Notes under the pieces: generated by a model
Seen by the model: the letters and a program-made list of their open reading frames with translations, nothing else
Told to the model about the DNA's origin: nothing
The model's database searches: none
Position numbers and translations under genes: made by a program
In this document: positions 52,824-61,974 of the stretch, piece after piece
Layout of the letters: every line of letters begins with the position of its first letter
How positions within the stretch are numbered: position 1 is the first letter of the stretch
Assembly: GCA_903917955.1 (NCBI GenBank)
Contig: CAIXCO010000280.1
Location: 15,530-79,529, forward strand
Length of the DNA: 64,000 nt
Source: an uncultured Chlorobiaceae bacterium
Lineage (GTDB): Bacteria > Bacteroidota > Chlorobiia > Chlorobiales > Chlorobiaceae
Direction of reading: 5' to 3'

Positions 52824-53255
52824 CTAAGCCAGATTTGTACCTTCATTTTTGTAAAACGGATAAACATAATTGAACCGGGAGTTGGTCGCCCGTACCCGGT
52901 AATCAATCCTGATAAGCAAAACGCCTTCATTTTCCTGTGATGTATCAATTTCAAGCCCGTCAAGGTCTATTCGTGCCTCATAATAGAGGATAGCACTCTC
53001 CACCAGATCTTTGAGATAGGTGAGCATTGTCAAGTTCATGGCCTCAAAGAGCATTTCATCCAGATTACAGCCATAATTTGGCTGCATGACCCTTTCCCCA
53101 AGCCGAGTGGAGAGCAAGATGTCGAGGCTGCTTTCAATGTCTTTTTCATCTTCCAGCATACCGACACTTTTGGATAGCCTGCTGAATTCCGGCGGGAAAC
53201 CCCACCCCCTTCCCAGAAATGGCTGATCTGAACTCATTTGCTGTACTATTATCAT
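52824..53255 (-). CDS. gp25-like baseplate protein (Pvc9-like)
   Basis: This 143-aa protein has the gp25/lysozyme-like wedge signature: FLGRGWGFPPEFSR, DEKDIESSLDILLSTRLGER and VMQPNYGCNLDEMLFEAMN. gp25 proteins form the inner wedge that starts sheath assembly. The first ATG at 53255 is used; an in-frame ATG at 53237 (MSSDQPFLG) is equally plausible and neither has a good Shine-Dalgarno sequence. Confidence 0.9.
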   Translation of the reverse strand: MIIVQQMSSDQPFLGRGWGFPPEFSRLSKSVGMLEDEKDIESSLDILLSTRLGERVMQPNYGCNLDEMLFEAMNLTMLTYLKDLVESAILYYEARIDLDGLEIDTSQENEGVLLIRIDYRVRATNSRFNYVYPFYKNEGTNLA

Positions 53256-53266
53256 TGCTTATTTTT

Positions 53267-53557
53267 TCAACCAATAATCACTGTCGGACACCCCGCCACT
53301 ATGGTACCGCCATGTGCGGTGGAGTCGCCCATACGTGCTGCCGGTTTACCACCAATAAACACTGTGGAGGAACCCATAACAATCGAATCAGGCGGCCCGG
53401 TACAAACACACTGATCACCCACTGTCGCCGCTGGTAGTCCTCCTATCATCACCGTCACAGCCCCCGGCGGCATAACCGGCCCTCCTACGTGAGGCACAGG
53501 CCCGGGGTTAACCATTGGACAAACGTGCATATCCGAGACTCTTGCTGCTGCTGGCAT
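53267..53557 (-). CDS. PAAR-domain spike tip (Pvc10-like)
   Basis: This 96-aa protein consists of the PAAR fold: MPAAARVSDMHVCP, VMIGGLPAATVGDQCVCTGP and FIGGKPAARMGDSTAHGGTI. Conserved Cys and His at the strand ends (residues about 10-13, 50-52, 81) are the zinc ligands of the spike tip. It lies between the VgrG-like spike and gp25 genes; this order differs from Pvc, where gp25 comes first. Confidence 0.93.
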   Translation of the reverse strand: MPAAARVSDMHVCPMVNPGPVPHVGGPVMPPGAVTVMIGGLPAATVGDQCVCTGPPDSIVMGSSTVFIGGKPAARMGDSTAHGGTIVAGCPTVIIG

Positions 53558-53567
53558 AAACTCCTCT

Positions 53568-55319
53568 CTAATTGATCTGAACTATTGCACCTTTCACCGT
53601 CAAGGAGCCGCCAGACTTCACATCCGTACTGGCAGCCCCTTCAACCTTCATGGATACCTGTGCTTTGATTTCAGCATTCAGACCGCTGAGCTTGAGATCC
53701 TGCTGAGCTTTTATTTCAATTTTTCCCTGACTCTCAATAACAATTCCGTTGCTGTCCATCACCAGCTTGTTCTGGTGGTCATCGGTGATTTTGATGATAT
53801 CAGCGGTTTCATCGAGAATGATCTTCTTCCCTGCCGGGGTCTCAATACTGAACGCCGTTTTCTCATCATCAAAGATCATTTTCATCTTGCTGCGGGTCAC
53901 AAAACCCTTTTGAGGATTGCTCTCCTGTGCTGTCAGGGGAGCAGGCAGCGCACTGCTATTGAGCATACCAAGAACGATGGCATCACGGGGGTCATCATTG
54001 ATAAATCCGACAATCACTTCATCGCCAGCTTCAGGCAGAAAAAAAGAGCCCCTCTCCTTTCCTGCATCAAGGGTGGCAATGCGGGCCCAGACTCCATCAT
54101 CAGAGTCGCTGATAATAGGCAACCTCACCTTGATCCGGTTTTCACCATCAGGATCGCTGGCTATCTTTGTTACCACACCGACCTGCAGCCCGTGCAAGGC
54201 CGAAAGCAATCCGGCCGCCGGTTTGTCGTTAATGTCACTTTTTTCAGTAAACCACAAAGGATCCATACCAAACTGAATATCGAGGCTCCAGTCGCCAGCA
54301 GCGATGAAATGCTGAACTCCACTGACAAATGCGTTTCCGTTGAAGCGCTCACCGATCCCCCCAAGCTTGATGATTGTCCCTGGCTTTACGGTGTGCACCC
54401 CGCTGCATTTGACCCGCCCACGCACTCTGGCCAGTTGCCGTTTCAGCAGTAACGCATCACTCCAGGCCTGCAACTCACTCTCTTCCACCTTGCCTCCATG
54501 TTCAAGAAGGTAATTATCCAGCCCGATGACCTTGGCAAGGTCTGATGATGAAAGGTTTCCGTTCAGGTGCACATTCGGATCACTCCCTTCTGTTTTCAGA
54601 ATTTTCTGGTCGCTGTAGCTCCATGACCTTGAGGTCACCTTCTTCAGTTGATGCCGGGCATCAATCTCGGCATCGAATTCAAGCATGGTGGCGCCGAACT
54701 GCAGCGACAATATGGCAGACTGGCCAAGGTTGGGCGCTTTTACAAAGAACTGAGCGTCATCGGCGATGCAAATCTTGCCATTGGCCTCCGTTCTTGACAG
54801 AATGAAATCCCAATCCGTGCAGTCATATTGCACCATCTCCTTGTGAGTCACTGAAGTCGCATCAACCGTGGCAGTAAACCCATGGTAAAGCCCGATAATC
54901 TCTGAAATAATCTCGCTGTCTTTCTTGCCTGAAAAATACCGGCTTTTTCTTCCTTCTGTCATTTGCACGCACTTGTCGCGACACTCCAGCACGAGCATGA
55001 AATTGGCATTTCCTCTTACTTTAACAGCATGGGTGATGATGATCCCCTTGAAAATCGTAAAGAGATCGTTCTGGTACCCGCATTTGATCTCAATCTCCTT
55101 TCCCGGAATAAACAGTGCACCATTGCTTGCACTGAAGGCCGCGGAAGATGCATTTCCATCAAGAATCACCACCTTTGCCCAGGGAACGCGGTTGACCTCC
55201 TTGCGGACGGTAATTGAGTCAACCTGAAAAGTCAGGGCGATCTCCTTGCCGTCAATCATGACAACCGGGGTCACTACAGTGGCCGGACGGGTAGTCGGTA
55301 TAATTCTCTCCTCTGCCAT
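53568..55319 (-). CDS. VgrG/gp27-gp5-like spike protein (Pvc8-like)
   Basis: This 583-aa protein has an N-terminal gp27-like hub (about 1-350), an OB-fold part (ENRIKVRLPIISDSDDGVWA; GDEVIVGFINDDPRDAIVLG) and a C-terminal beta-helix (KIEIKAQQDLKLSGLNAEIK, VSMKVEGAASTDVKSGGSLT). This is the spike under the tube to which the PAAR tip attaches. It starts 1 base after the LysM gene stop. No effector extension is fused to it. Confidence 0.94.
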   Translation of the reverse strand: MAEERIIPTTRPATVVTPVVMIDGKEIALTFQVDSITVRKEVNRVPWAKVVILDGNASSAAFSASNGALFIPGKEIEIKCGYQNDLFTIFKGIIITHAVKVRGNANFMLVLECRDKCVQMTEGRKSRYFSGKKDSEIISEIIGLYHGFTATVDATSVTHKEMVQYDCTDWDFILSRTEANGKICIADDAQFFVKAPNLGQSAILSLQFGATMLEFDAEIDARHQLKKVTSRSWSYSDQKILKTEGSDPNVHLNGNLSSSDLAKVIGLDNYLLEHGGKVEESELQAWSDALLLKRQLARVRGRVKCSGVHTVKPGTIIKLGGIGERFNGNAFVSGVQHFIAAGDWSLDIQFGMDPLWFTEKSDINDKPAAGLLSALHGLQVGVVTKIASDPDGENRIKVRLPIISDSDDGVWARIATLDAGKERGSFFLPEAGDEVIVGFINDDPRDAIVLGMLNSSALPAPLTAQESNPQKGFVTRSKMKMIFDDEKTAFSIETPAGKKIILDETADIIKITDDHQNKLVMDSNGIVIESQGKIEIKAQQDLKLSGLNAEIKAQVSMKVEGAASTDVKSGGSLTVKGAIVQIN

Positions 55320-55320
55320 A

Positions 55321-55986
55321 TCACCGCTTTATTGGTGGAAAAAAAATCCGTGTTCCCGTTTTTAACTCCCTGAAACTGTCCAGCCCGTTGGCTTTGGCCA
55401 CTTCGATATAATATTTAGAATCCCCATAGATACGGAACGACATAAGAGGTAACGTGTCTCCTTCCATAACCGTACGGATATGGGTAAGGTCAGGGGAACT
55501 CGCATTTTCTATTGCTACCCTTTTGGTATCGTCCATGAAGCCGAGAAAGCTGACTTTGGCCAAGGCACGAATCGGCAACCCGTCAGACCGGAAGAGCTTA
55601 TAGGTAATGTCGAGGGTTTCAAGACAGCAATCGAACTTGAGCGTTCCCCAATAGAGACTCAGAAAACGGGGACGATGTATTGTGCCTTCGTACTTGAGCA
55701 CCAGATTCTTGAATTTTTCCAGTTCAGACTCAACTCCATTCTTCATGTTATTGATCACTCCTGTGCTATCGAAAAGCAGCTCAAAGCCAAGCTTCTGGGC
55801 CTCTATTTTGTTGAATTTTGGTAAGATGCCCGAAGTCCCAGATGCCTGCTTCCCTGAAAACTGCACTGAGATCTTGTTCGAATAGCTTTCAGGATTGACC
55901 AGCACCTCCATAGGTTCACCGGCCTTTTGTTTCCGCTCGGCATCGAGATAGGAAAAGATCTTCAATTTTGAAACGTTGTTGGCCAT
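55321..55986 (-). CDS. LysM-containing hub/baseplate protein (Pvc7-like)
   Basis: This 221-aa protein has an N-terminal hub part (LKIFSYLDAERKQKAGEPME, VNPESYSNKISVQFSGKQAS) and a LysM-type C-terminus (LMSFRIYGDSKYYIEVAKAN, GLDSFRELKTGTRIFFPP). The ATG at 55986 shares its A with the preceding TGA, so it is coupled to the DUF5908 gene; a GTG at 55989 is the alternative. In Pvc/Afp this protein joins tube and spike. Confidence 0.88.
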   Translation of the reverse strand: MANNVSKLKIFSYLDAERKQKAGEPMEVLVNPESYSNKISVQFSGKQASGTSGILPKFNKIEAQKLGFELLFDSTGVINNMKNGVESELEKFKNLVLKYEGTIHRPRFLSLYWGTLKFDCCLETLDITYKLFRSDGLPIRALAKVSFLGFMDDTKRVAIENASSPDLTHIRTVMEGDTLPLMSFRIYGDSKYYIEVAKANGLDSFRELKTGTRIFFPPIKR

Positions 55987-56156
55987 CACCTTTCATGTTG
56001 AAGTTTTATCAATTCCATCACCTGTTCTACACACTCGGCAATCAACTCTTCCTTATCGGAAAGAGTTGACTGCATAACTCCGGGCAACGGACAGCTCTCC
56101 TGCGGACCCTGGTTTACGCTTACGCGAATATTCAGCTCGCGAATCTCTATCGGCAT
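55986..56156 (-). CDS. DUF5908 small baseplate protein (Pvc6-like)
   Basis: This 56-aa protein was read directly from the sequence: it starts MPIEIRELNIRVSVNQGPQE and continues with KEELIAECVEQVMELIKLQH. The MPIEIREL start is the signature of the short DUF5908 proteins between tube and LysM genes in eCIS clusters. It is too short for many gene finders. It overlaps the next ATG (TGATG) and follows the second tube gene by 8 bases. Confidence 0.88.
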   Translation of the reverse strand: MPIEIRELNIRVSVNQGPQESCPLPGVMQSTLSDKEELIAECVEQVMELIKLQHER

Positions 56157-56164
56157 GGCTCAGC

Positions 56165-56617
56165 TTATGAAAGAGTGAAATAGTTATATTGAAGCTCAAA
56201 AGTCTCAATGGCCAAGGCACTCTGCTCAGCATTAAGGTCACTGTGGCTCCACTTCCTCGGCCAAGCCTGCTTCACACTCCAGGTCATGAGCGGTTCATGC
56301 TTCTCGTTCCACAACTTGACGATCAGATCAACCGGCTGAATAATGAGCGACTGAAAAGCGTCGTTACACCATTTGGTGAGCAGTTCGGACTCCTTAACCA
56401 GACCCCGTTTCAGCACCAGCACAGGATATTTTGCCCGAACCGGTAACACATGTTCGTATCGGTTCTCGCCACCCTCTTTCCTCGACTCCGTCTCCAGTTC
56501 CACACTCAAGCCAGAGACCGATTGAAAGCGGGTGTCGATATCGCTTTTTCCTATACCAGTGAATACCACCTGAAAGTGAAACCCAACTGGCGGATAATAT
56601 TTATCATGATCTGCCAT
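56165..56617 (-). CDS. Tail tube protein 2 (gp19/Hcp-like, Pvc5-type)
   Basis: This 150-aa protein has the tube fold signature of eCIS: YPPVGFHFQVVFTGIGKSDI, FQSVSGLSVELETES and VLKRGLVKESELLTKWCNDA with a C-terminal AIETFELQYNYFTLS. It starts 8 bases after tube 1. Related to the preceding protein but with different loops; in Pvc the second tube protein forms the adaptor ring next to the spike. Confidence 0.93.
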   Translation of the reverse strand: MADHDKYYPPVGFHFQVVFTGIGKSDIDTRFQSVSGLSVELETESRKEGGENRYEHVLPVRAKYPVLVLKRGLVKESELLTKWCNDAFQSLIIQPVDLIVKLWNEKHEPLMTWSVKQAWPRKWSHSDLNAEQSALAIETFELQYNYFTLS

Positions 56618-56625
56618 GACTTCTC

Positions 56626-57057
56626 TTATTCATTCTGTATCACCAGCCCTTCATGGACCAGTTCAAGGATTTCGATTGCCACTTCGTTCGCATCACTTTT
56701 CATGTCGGGAGCCTGAATCTTTATAGGCCAAGCCTGTTTTACCTTATAGGAAACAATCGGTTCATGATTCTCGTTCAGCAGACTGATGATCAGATCCCTC
56801 CGCTCAATGGTATTGAGTTTGACGGTATTCAGCCAGTTGAAATACTCGTTATCGCTGGCAAAAATGCCTCGTTTAAGGGTAATATTACCGAATTTGTGCA
56901 ATCCGGGCATCTTGATCTTGTTGTACTCGGGACTGCTGCCTTCCCGGTACTCAATCACCTCATTTTCGAGGGTCAGACCCGTCACTTCCGAAAAACCAAT
57001 ACGGGTACCGCCCCACTGAACCTGAAAATGAAATTTTGGAATAGGATATTGTGCCAT
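56626..57057 (-). CDS. Tail tube protein 1 (gp19/Hcp-like, Pvc1-type)
   Basis: This 143-aa protein starts MAQYPIPKFHFQVQWGGTRI with FSEVTGLTLENEVIEYREGS, ITLKRGIFASDNEYFNWLN and the ending VAIEILELVHEGLVIQ, the family's tube signature. As the first and probably more abundant of the two, it is the likely main inner-tube subunit. Confidence 0.93.
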   Translation of the reverse strand: MAQYPIPKFHFQVQWGGTRIGFSEVTGLTLENEVIEYREGSSPEYNKIKMPGLHKFGNITLKRGIFASDNEYFNWLNTVKLNTIERRDLIISLLNENHEPIVSYKVKQAWPIKIQAPDMKSDANEVAIEILELVHEGLVIQNE

Positions 57058-57120
57058 GGTGATCCGTTGTTTAGGTTATTCCTTTTTGTGCTTTGATTCG
57101 GTGAATGTTTTCCTGATTCA

Positions 57121-59124
57121 TCATCCGTTACCGGACTGCATCTTATGGCTGAACCTCAGAATAATGAACTCTGCCGGCCTGACAACGGCCATGCCGATCT
57201 CGATGATCATGTTTCCTTCAAGGATATCCTGCGCTGTCATGGTCTGATTCAGTCCCACCCGAACATAAAAAGCCTCATCGGGTTTTGCTCCCTGCAAGGC
57301 CCCGGCACGCCACTGTAGAATCAGGAAATTCTCGATCATGGCCCTGACCTTTACCCATGTATTGGCATCGTTTGGCTCGAATACAAAAGGCTCGGAGGCT
57401 TTCCTGGTACTCTCCTCCACCATGATAAAAAACCTCCGTACCGGCACATATCGCCACTCATTGTCGTTCCCAGCCAGCGTCCGTGCTCCCCACAAAAGGG
57501 TACCCTTACCGGTAAAGGCACGGATAGCATTCACCGACTTGCCGGTAGTATGCACATTGAGATCCTCCTGATCCTTGCTGTCAATCTTGACTGCCGGGCC
57601 GACAATAGAGTTGATGCTCACATTGGCCGGGGCTTTCCAGACACCCCTCGAGTGATCAACCGAGGCATAAATACCGGCAACCGTTCCGGATGGCGGCAGC
57701 GTGCACATGTACTCCAGCGTTTTGTCATGCACGCCACGAAAGAAAACATGACTGGCAAAAACAGCGGATTCCGCCTGCTTTTCAAAATGAAGGGCCGCAT
57801 CCAACAGACGCTGGTAAGCATTCAGAATTATGGAGGTACCGGGACTCAACGTGGTAATGATACCGAGACATCCCTCCTGGCTTGAGTCGAAATCAGGGGC
57901 CAAAGGATCGATATCATCAACGGCATTATTGGTAGTGACACTCAAGGTAGTAGTGGTACCAAGCCAACCATTTTCCAGGGATGAGTAGAGCGTCTTGAGC
58001 ACGTCAAGATCTCGGGGAGGAGTGGTGTTGGTGTTTGCAATAGTTCCCTGGTTCTTCTCCACCGAAACGAGGAAAGCTATCGCGTCGGTCACAACGTGAT
58101 CTGCCTTGATTGCATTAATCTCCGTGCGATAAGCCGATCCCGCCAGCGACTGGCTCTCCGCATTGCTGAAGGAGAGTACAACCCTTGCCAGCAGATTGAG
58201 ATAAGCCGTAATGTTACTCTCCAGCACATCCGCATTGTCCACGTCCTCATCAAATTTCTCTATGTTCGTCTTGTACTCCAAAAGCAGAGGCTTCAGATAA
58301 GCCGTACCGTTGATTGTCGCATCGGTGTCGGCCAGACTCTGAGCTAACGTGGCAATCAACCCTATCTCCTTATCATCTTTGGCATAAGCATCATAATCGT
58401 CAATCTTGTTATCGCTTTTATCGTACAGATGCAGTTGCCTGAAGCTGAGATTGTAGCTGTAACTGGTAATGATCCAGGGATAATAAGCTGCGCCATAACT
58501 CAGGTTATTGATGCCGATCTTGTCCCTGAAGTTGGATATGGGTGTATTGGAAACATCTTCAGCCAGATACCCCTCAAGGATATCGAGGATGGCGAAGCGA
58601 TCCTGGAGGTTGGCGCACTGGGTCAGCAGCTCCTTTTGCAGGTCACTGAACTTCGCCAGATCAGGAGCGTCACCGCTATCCTTAAGGCCAACCGCATCGG
58701 GAGAGAGAATCAGGGTTGGCTCATCAACCTTTTTCAACTTCTCGAATCCCCCTTTGAGGGCATCAAACCCGATGCTCTCTTTATACGATCCCACGCTGAG
58801 CATATAGCAAGCCCCGCCGCCATTGTCATAAAACTGCCGCAGGGCATCGAAAAGATAAAACCGTTTATCAGGCTTGACTGAATCCACAGCAGTACCATTA
58901 ATCACCACCTTGTAACTTTCAGGAACATATCCACCGCCAAACAGGAACTGAAACTCCACCAGCGACTTGATCCTCACCGGAACATTGGCAAGGCTCTTAT
59001 CGTTGGGATCGGCTGCTTTTTCCGTATACCCGACAAACGCCGGTATTGCAGTTTCCACCTGGGCTACCGATGGTGGAAAAAGAGCAACCTCCTTGATATA
59101 TACGCCAGGAGTCTTGTAAGCCAT
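57121..59124 (-). CDS. Tail sheath protein, long form, 667 aa
   Basis: The N-terminus MAYKTPGVYIKEVALFPPSV and C-terminal block NDNEWRYVPVRRFFIMVEES, FVFEPNDANTWVKVRAMIEN, EIGMAVVRPAEFIILRFSHK are the contractile sheath signature. Compared with the 503-aa sheath beside it, it has about 160 extra residues in the middle (about 240-430), the exposed domain in sheath structures, while N- and C-terminal parts are close to identical in motif. It probably forms part of the sheath or its terminal ring. Confidence 0.94.
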   Translation of the reverse strand: MAYKTPGVYIKEVALFPPSVAQVETAIPAFVGYTEKAADPNDKSLANVPVRIKSLVEFQFLFGGGYVPESYKVVINGTAVDSVKPDKRFYLFDALRQFYDNGGGACYMLSVGSYKESIGFDALKGGFEKLKKVDEPTLILSPDAVGLKDSGDAPDLAKFSDLQKELLTQCANLQDRFAILDILEGYLAEDVSNTPISNFRDKIGINNLSYGAAYYPWIITSYSYNLSFRQLHLYDKSDNKIDDYDAYAKDDKEIGLIATLAQSLADTDATINGTAYLKPLLLEYKTNIEKFDEDVDNADVLESNITAYLNLLARVVLSFSNAESQSLAGSAYRTEINAIKADHVVTDAIAFLVSVEKNQGTIANTNTTPPRDLDVLKTLYSSLENGWLGTTTTLSVTTNNAVDDIDPLAPDFDSSQEGCLGIITTLSPGTSIILNAYQRLLDAALHFEKQAESAVFASHVFFRGVHDKTLEYMCTLPPSGTVAGIYASVDHSRGVWKAPANVSINSIVGPAVKIDSKDQEDLNVHTTGKSVNAIRAFTGKGTLLWGARTLAGNDNEWRYVPVRRFFIMVEESTRKASEPFVFEPNDANTWVKVRAMIENFLILQWRAGALQGAKPDEAFYVRVGLNQTMTAQDILEGNMIIEIGMAVVRPAEFIILRFSHKMQSGNG

Positions 59125-59149
59125 ATTATTTATCTGTTAAAAGTTACAG

Positions 59150-60661
59150 TTAAGAAACGGCCATTTTATGACTGAAGCGGAGGATGATGAATTCTGCCGG
59201 GCGAACAACCGCCATGCCAATCTCGATAATCATCCTGCCTTCCAGTATGTCGAGAGCTGTCATGGTCTCTCCGAGCCCTACATGAACAAAAAATGCCTCT
59301 TCAGGTTTGGCTCCCATAAGGGCACCCTGCCGCCACTGCAGAATCAGGAAGTTTTCAATCATAGCGCGAACCTTGACCCATGTGTTGGCATCATTCGGCT
59401 CGAACACAAATGGCTCGGTCGCTTTCTTGACGCTCTCTTCGACCATATTGTAAAAACGCCTGACGCTGATATAACGCCATTCATTGTCATTTCCTGCCAG
59501 TGTCCGTGCGCCCCAGACCAGTACCCCCTTACCGGTGAAGGTGCGGATTGCATTGACGGATTTGCCCGTCGCTGTTACGTTCATATCTCTCTGGTCTTCG
59601 TCATCAATTTTAAAGGCTGGCTCCTTCACATAATTGAGCGACACATTGGCAGGAGCTTTCCACACTCCCCGTGTGCTGTCGACCATCGCATAAACACCGG
59701 CAATGGCCGGAGACGGGGGGGAAATAACCTGAAACTTGCTGATCTCCTTTTTGATCATGGCATAAATCGAGCTCTGGGCATGATAGAGGGATTTCCTGGC
59801 ATCATCATCGGAGGGTGTCGTCTTGCCTTCCGCAGGATTTTTTCTCAGGACTGTGTCTGCTGGAATATCGGTACCCAATGGAAGAATCTTGATGGCGGAT
59901 TCATCAATGAAATAGTCAAGGGAGGTCCTCAGCCAGGGATAATAGGCTGCACCATAGCTCAACGAATTTATCCCTATCCCGCTTCTGAAACCCGTTAAAT
60001 CCATTCCCAGATCCAAAAAAGCAATATCTTCTGCTTTTTGGTCTACATCTGCCGGATCCAAGTGTAATAAATCAACAATCACGACCCTGTCCATGAGATC
60101 GGCACACTGCTGAAGAGCAATGGTACATAATCCATAATACTTGGCTGGCTCAGAAATCGAGACCGCATCGGTAAAGAGGATCATGGTGGGTTCATCCTCC
60201 TTCTTCAAGGCCTTTAATGCATTCGTCATCGCCGTAGTCATTTCATCGTCAGAAAAAGCGGAGTTCTTATCATCCTTGTATGCTCCGCAGGAGACTATGT
60301 AGCAAGGCCCTCCCCCGTTCCCGAAGTAGAGCTGCAGACTGTAATACATCCGGTAATTCAGGGAGAGAAATGGATCGGCAAGCGCACTGTTCAGCTTGAA
60401 CTCTCCATTCTCCTTTTTGATCTTTATCCCGTCGTCACTGCCCGTATGAATCATTGCAGGGCTTGCCGCCCCAAAGATTTCCACAAAATCGGCAAGTGAT
60501 TTGATCCGTTTAGGTTTTGCTGCTAGTGTAATTCCCTTATAGTTACTATTCTTTGTGTACCCGATAAATGCAGGAATAGCAGTTTCCACCTGGGCCACTG
60601 ATGGCGGCAGTTTGGAAATTTCTTCCACGTATACTCCCGGTGTTTTGTAAGTCATGGCCAT
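59150..60661 (-). CDS. Tail sheath protein, short form, 503 aa
   Basis: It starts MAMTYKTPGVYVEEISKLPP and shares the sheath C-terminal block with its neighbour (NDNEWRYISVRRFYNMVEES; VFEPNDANTWVKVRAMIENF; AVVRPAEFIILRFSHKMAVS). The 503-residue length is near the minimal eCIS sheath and makes it the likely main contractile subunit. It is first of the structural tail genes after the 419-aa unknown. Confidence 0.95.
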   Translation of the reverse strand: MAMTYKTPGVYVEEISKLPPSVAQVETAIPAFIGYTKNSNYKGITLAAKPKRIKSLADFVEIFGAASPAMIHTGSDDGIKIKKENGEFKLNSALADPFLSLNYRMYYSLQLYFGNGGGPCYIVSCGAYKDDKNSAFSDDEMTTAMTNALKALKKEDEPTMILFTDAVSISEPAKYYGLCTIALQQCADLMDRVVIVDLLHLDPADVDQKAEDIAFLDLGMDLTGFRSGIGINSLSYGAAYYPWLRTSLDYFIDESAIKILPLGTDIPADTVLRKNPAEGKTTPSDDDARKSLYHAQSSIYAMIKKEISKFQVISPPSPAIAGVYAMVDSTRGVWKAPANVSLNYVKEPAFKIDDEDQRDMNVTATGKSVNAIRTFTGKGVLVWGARTLAGNDNEWRYISVRRFYNMVEESVKKATEPFVFEPNDANTWVKVRAMIENFLILQWRQGALMGAKPEEAFFVHVGLGETMTALDILEGRMIIEIGMAVVRPAEFIILRFSHKMAVS

Positions 60662-60680
60662 AGGATTCGTTTCGTTGGAG

Positions 60681-61940
60681 TTAATGGATGTGAATTTCAG
60701 AGTAAAATTTCTTTTCGGCAGGAACAGTCAGCCCCTCCGCCTTGATCATACTCACCTCGGGGTTGGGGAGGTCTGTCTCGTAATCTCCCTCCTTGTTTTT
60801 TACCGTGATATTTTCAATAAAACCAAAGCGAGTAAGCGGAAACGCTTCTTCAGTAACCGATAAAGCATTGAATTTCTTTCCGACATAACGCCAATGTGTC
60901 GCCCTGTTGCGGAAACGCAACTCATAAGCCGGGCTAAGAATACAGTTATCATGGAGCATATCATATTCCGTGGTATCACTCTTGACAGCCAGTCTCAATA
61001 TTCCAAATGGCGCCACTTGCTGCTGAAGAAGATAAAAGTCAATAGCATCCTGGCAGGCAGGATCATTCGACTCAACATGCATCGAATAGAATCCTTCCGG
61101 AAGTCCACAGAAGTCAACCTGAATGGTCTGGAACTCCCCTGGCAAGAGAAGAACTTCGGGAATAAACGTGATTTTTGGGGTAACCGTGGTTCCAAAGGCA
61201 CTCATTACCACAATTGTTGGCTTGATCCCGGCTTTTTTAACCCTGTATGCCATCGTCTGACGAACCAGGAGATGCCTGTCATTCATATTTGCATAAGAGA
61301 TCGGAAAACTATCACTTTTCTTTTTACTTTTCTCTTCACTCAGCCAATCATCGGAATGAGCTGCCGGATCGTAGTTTTCAGCAGGATCACTTTTGCTTTT
61401 ATTAATGGCAGTAAAAAGCGTTGCAGGAGTATTGAGGTCGTCGATCACCATATCACCCGGCAGATATTCATAACTGTTAACGTGTTTATCGGGAAGCGAG
61501 CATAATGAAGGGAACTTCCTGGCATACAATCCTTTTATATTTTGGAATAGATACACTTTCCCGCTGTTTTCTGTTAACGGCAGTGCGGTGTAATTCAAAA
61601 ACAACGGATCGTTCAAATTGATAAGAAAAGTAAAGGCCAGATCATCATCAAGATCATGAAAAGGCCTGAATTTCTGGAAGTCCAGCTCATTGGTCTCAGC
61701 TTTCATACCTACGATGATACCGGTGGAGGTCTGTTTAAAGATGCAATGGTGCCGGTCAAGGTTCTTCCTGCATTCAGGAGTCGGCGTGATGTCGAGAAAT
61801 TCGCGAACATCATACTTCAGCATCATGTCCGCCTTGGCATCATCGGTCATACGCTCATAATTCTCCATCCCTTTGTTGAGGAAATAGTGATGAAAGATCT
61901 TCACTTCAAACAAGATGTTATATGTGATCGTCATGCCCAT
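60681..61940 (-). CDS. Unknown eCIS-linked protein, 419 aa
   Basis: It starts MGMTITYNILFEVKIFHHYF; an ATG two codons in (61934) is an alternative. Recognisable domains are lacking; text such as LNKGMENYERMTDDAKADML-like helices and ITFIPEVLLLPGEFQTIQVD suggests a mixed alpha/beta protein with an immunoglobulin-like middle (about 240-310). It lies between the cap and first sheath gene, on the same strand with short gaps (34 and 19 bases), so it is probably a particle component. Comparable proteins occur at this place in some eCIS clusters; I cannot assign a function. Confidence 0.7.
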   Translation of the reverse strand: MGMTITYNILFEVKIFHHYFLNKGMENYERMTDDAKADMMLKYDVREFLDITPTPECRKNLDRHHCIFKQTSTGIIVGMKAETNELDFQKFRPFHDLDDDLAFTFLINLNDPLFLNYTALPLTENSGKVYLFQNIKGLYARKFPSLCSLPDKHVNSYEYLPGDMVIDDLNTPATLFTAINKSKSDPAENYDPAAHSDDWLSEEKSKKKSDSFPISYANMNDRHLLVRQTMAYRVKKAGIKPTIVVMSAFGTTVTPKITFIPEVLLLPGEFQTIQVDFCGLPEGFYSMHVESNDPACQDAIDFYLLQQQVAPFGILRLAVKSDTTEYDMLHDNCILSPAYELRFRNRATHWRYVGKKFNALSVTEEAFPLTRFGFIENITVKNKEGDYETDLPNPEVSMIKAEGLTVPAEKKFYSEIHIH

Positions 61941-61974
61941 ATACGTGGCTATGCCCTCTTGTAATTTCGCAGCC

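Noticed and set aside
59168..59998. 276-aa plus-strand frame opposite the short sheath gene
   Set aside because: Antisense to a certain sheath gene; the conserved sheath C-terminus explains the lack of stops.
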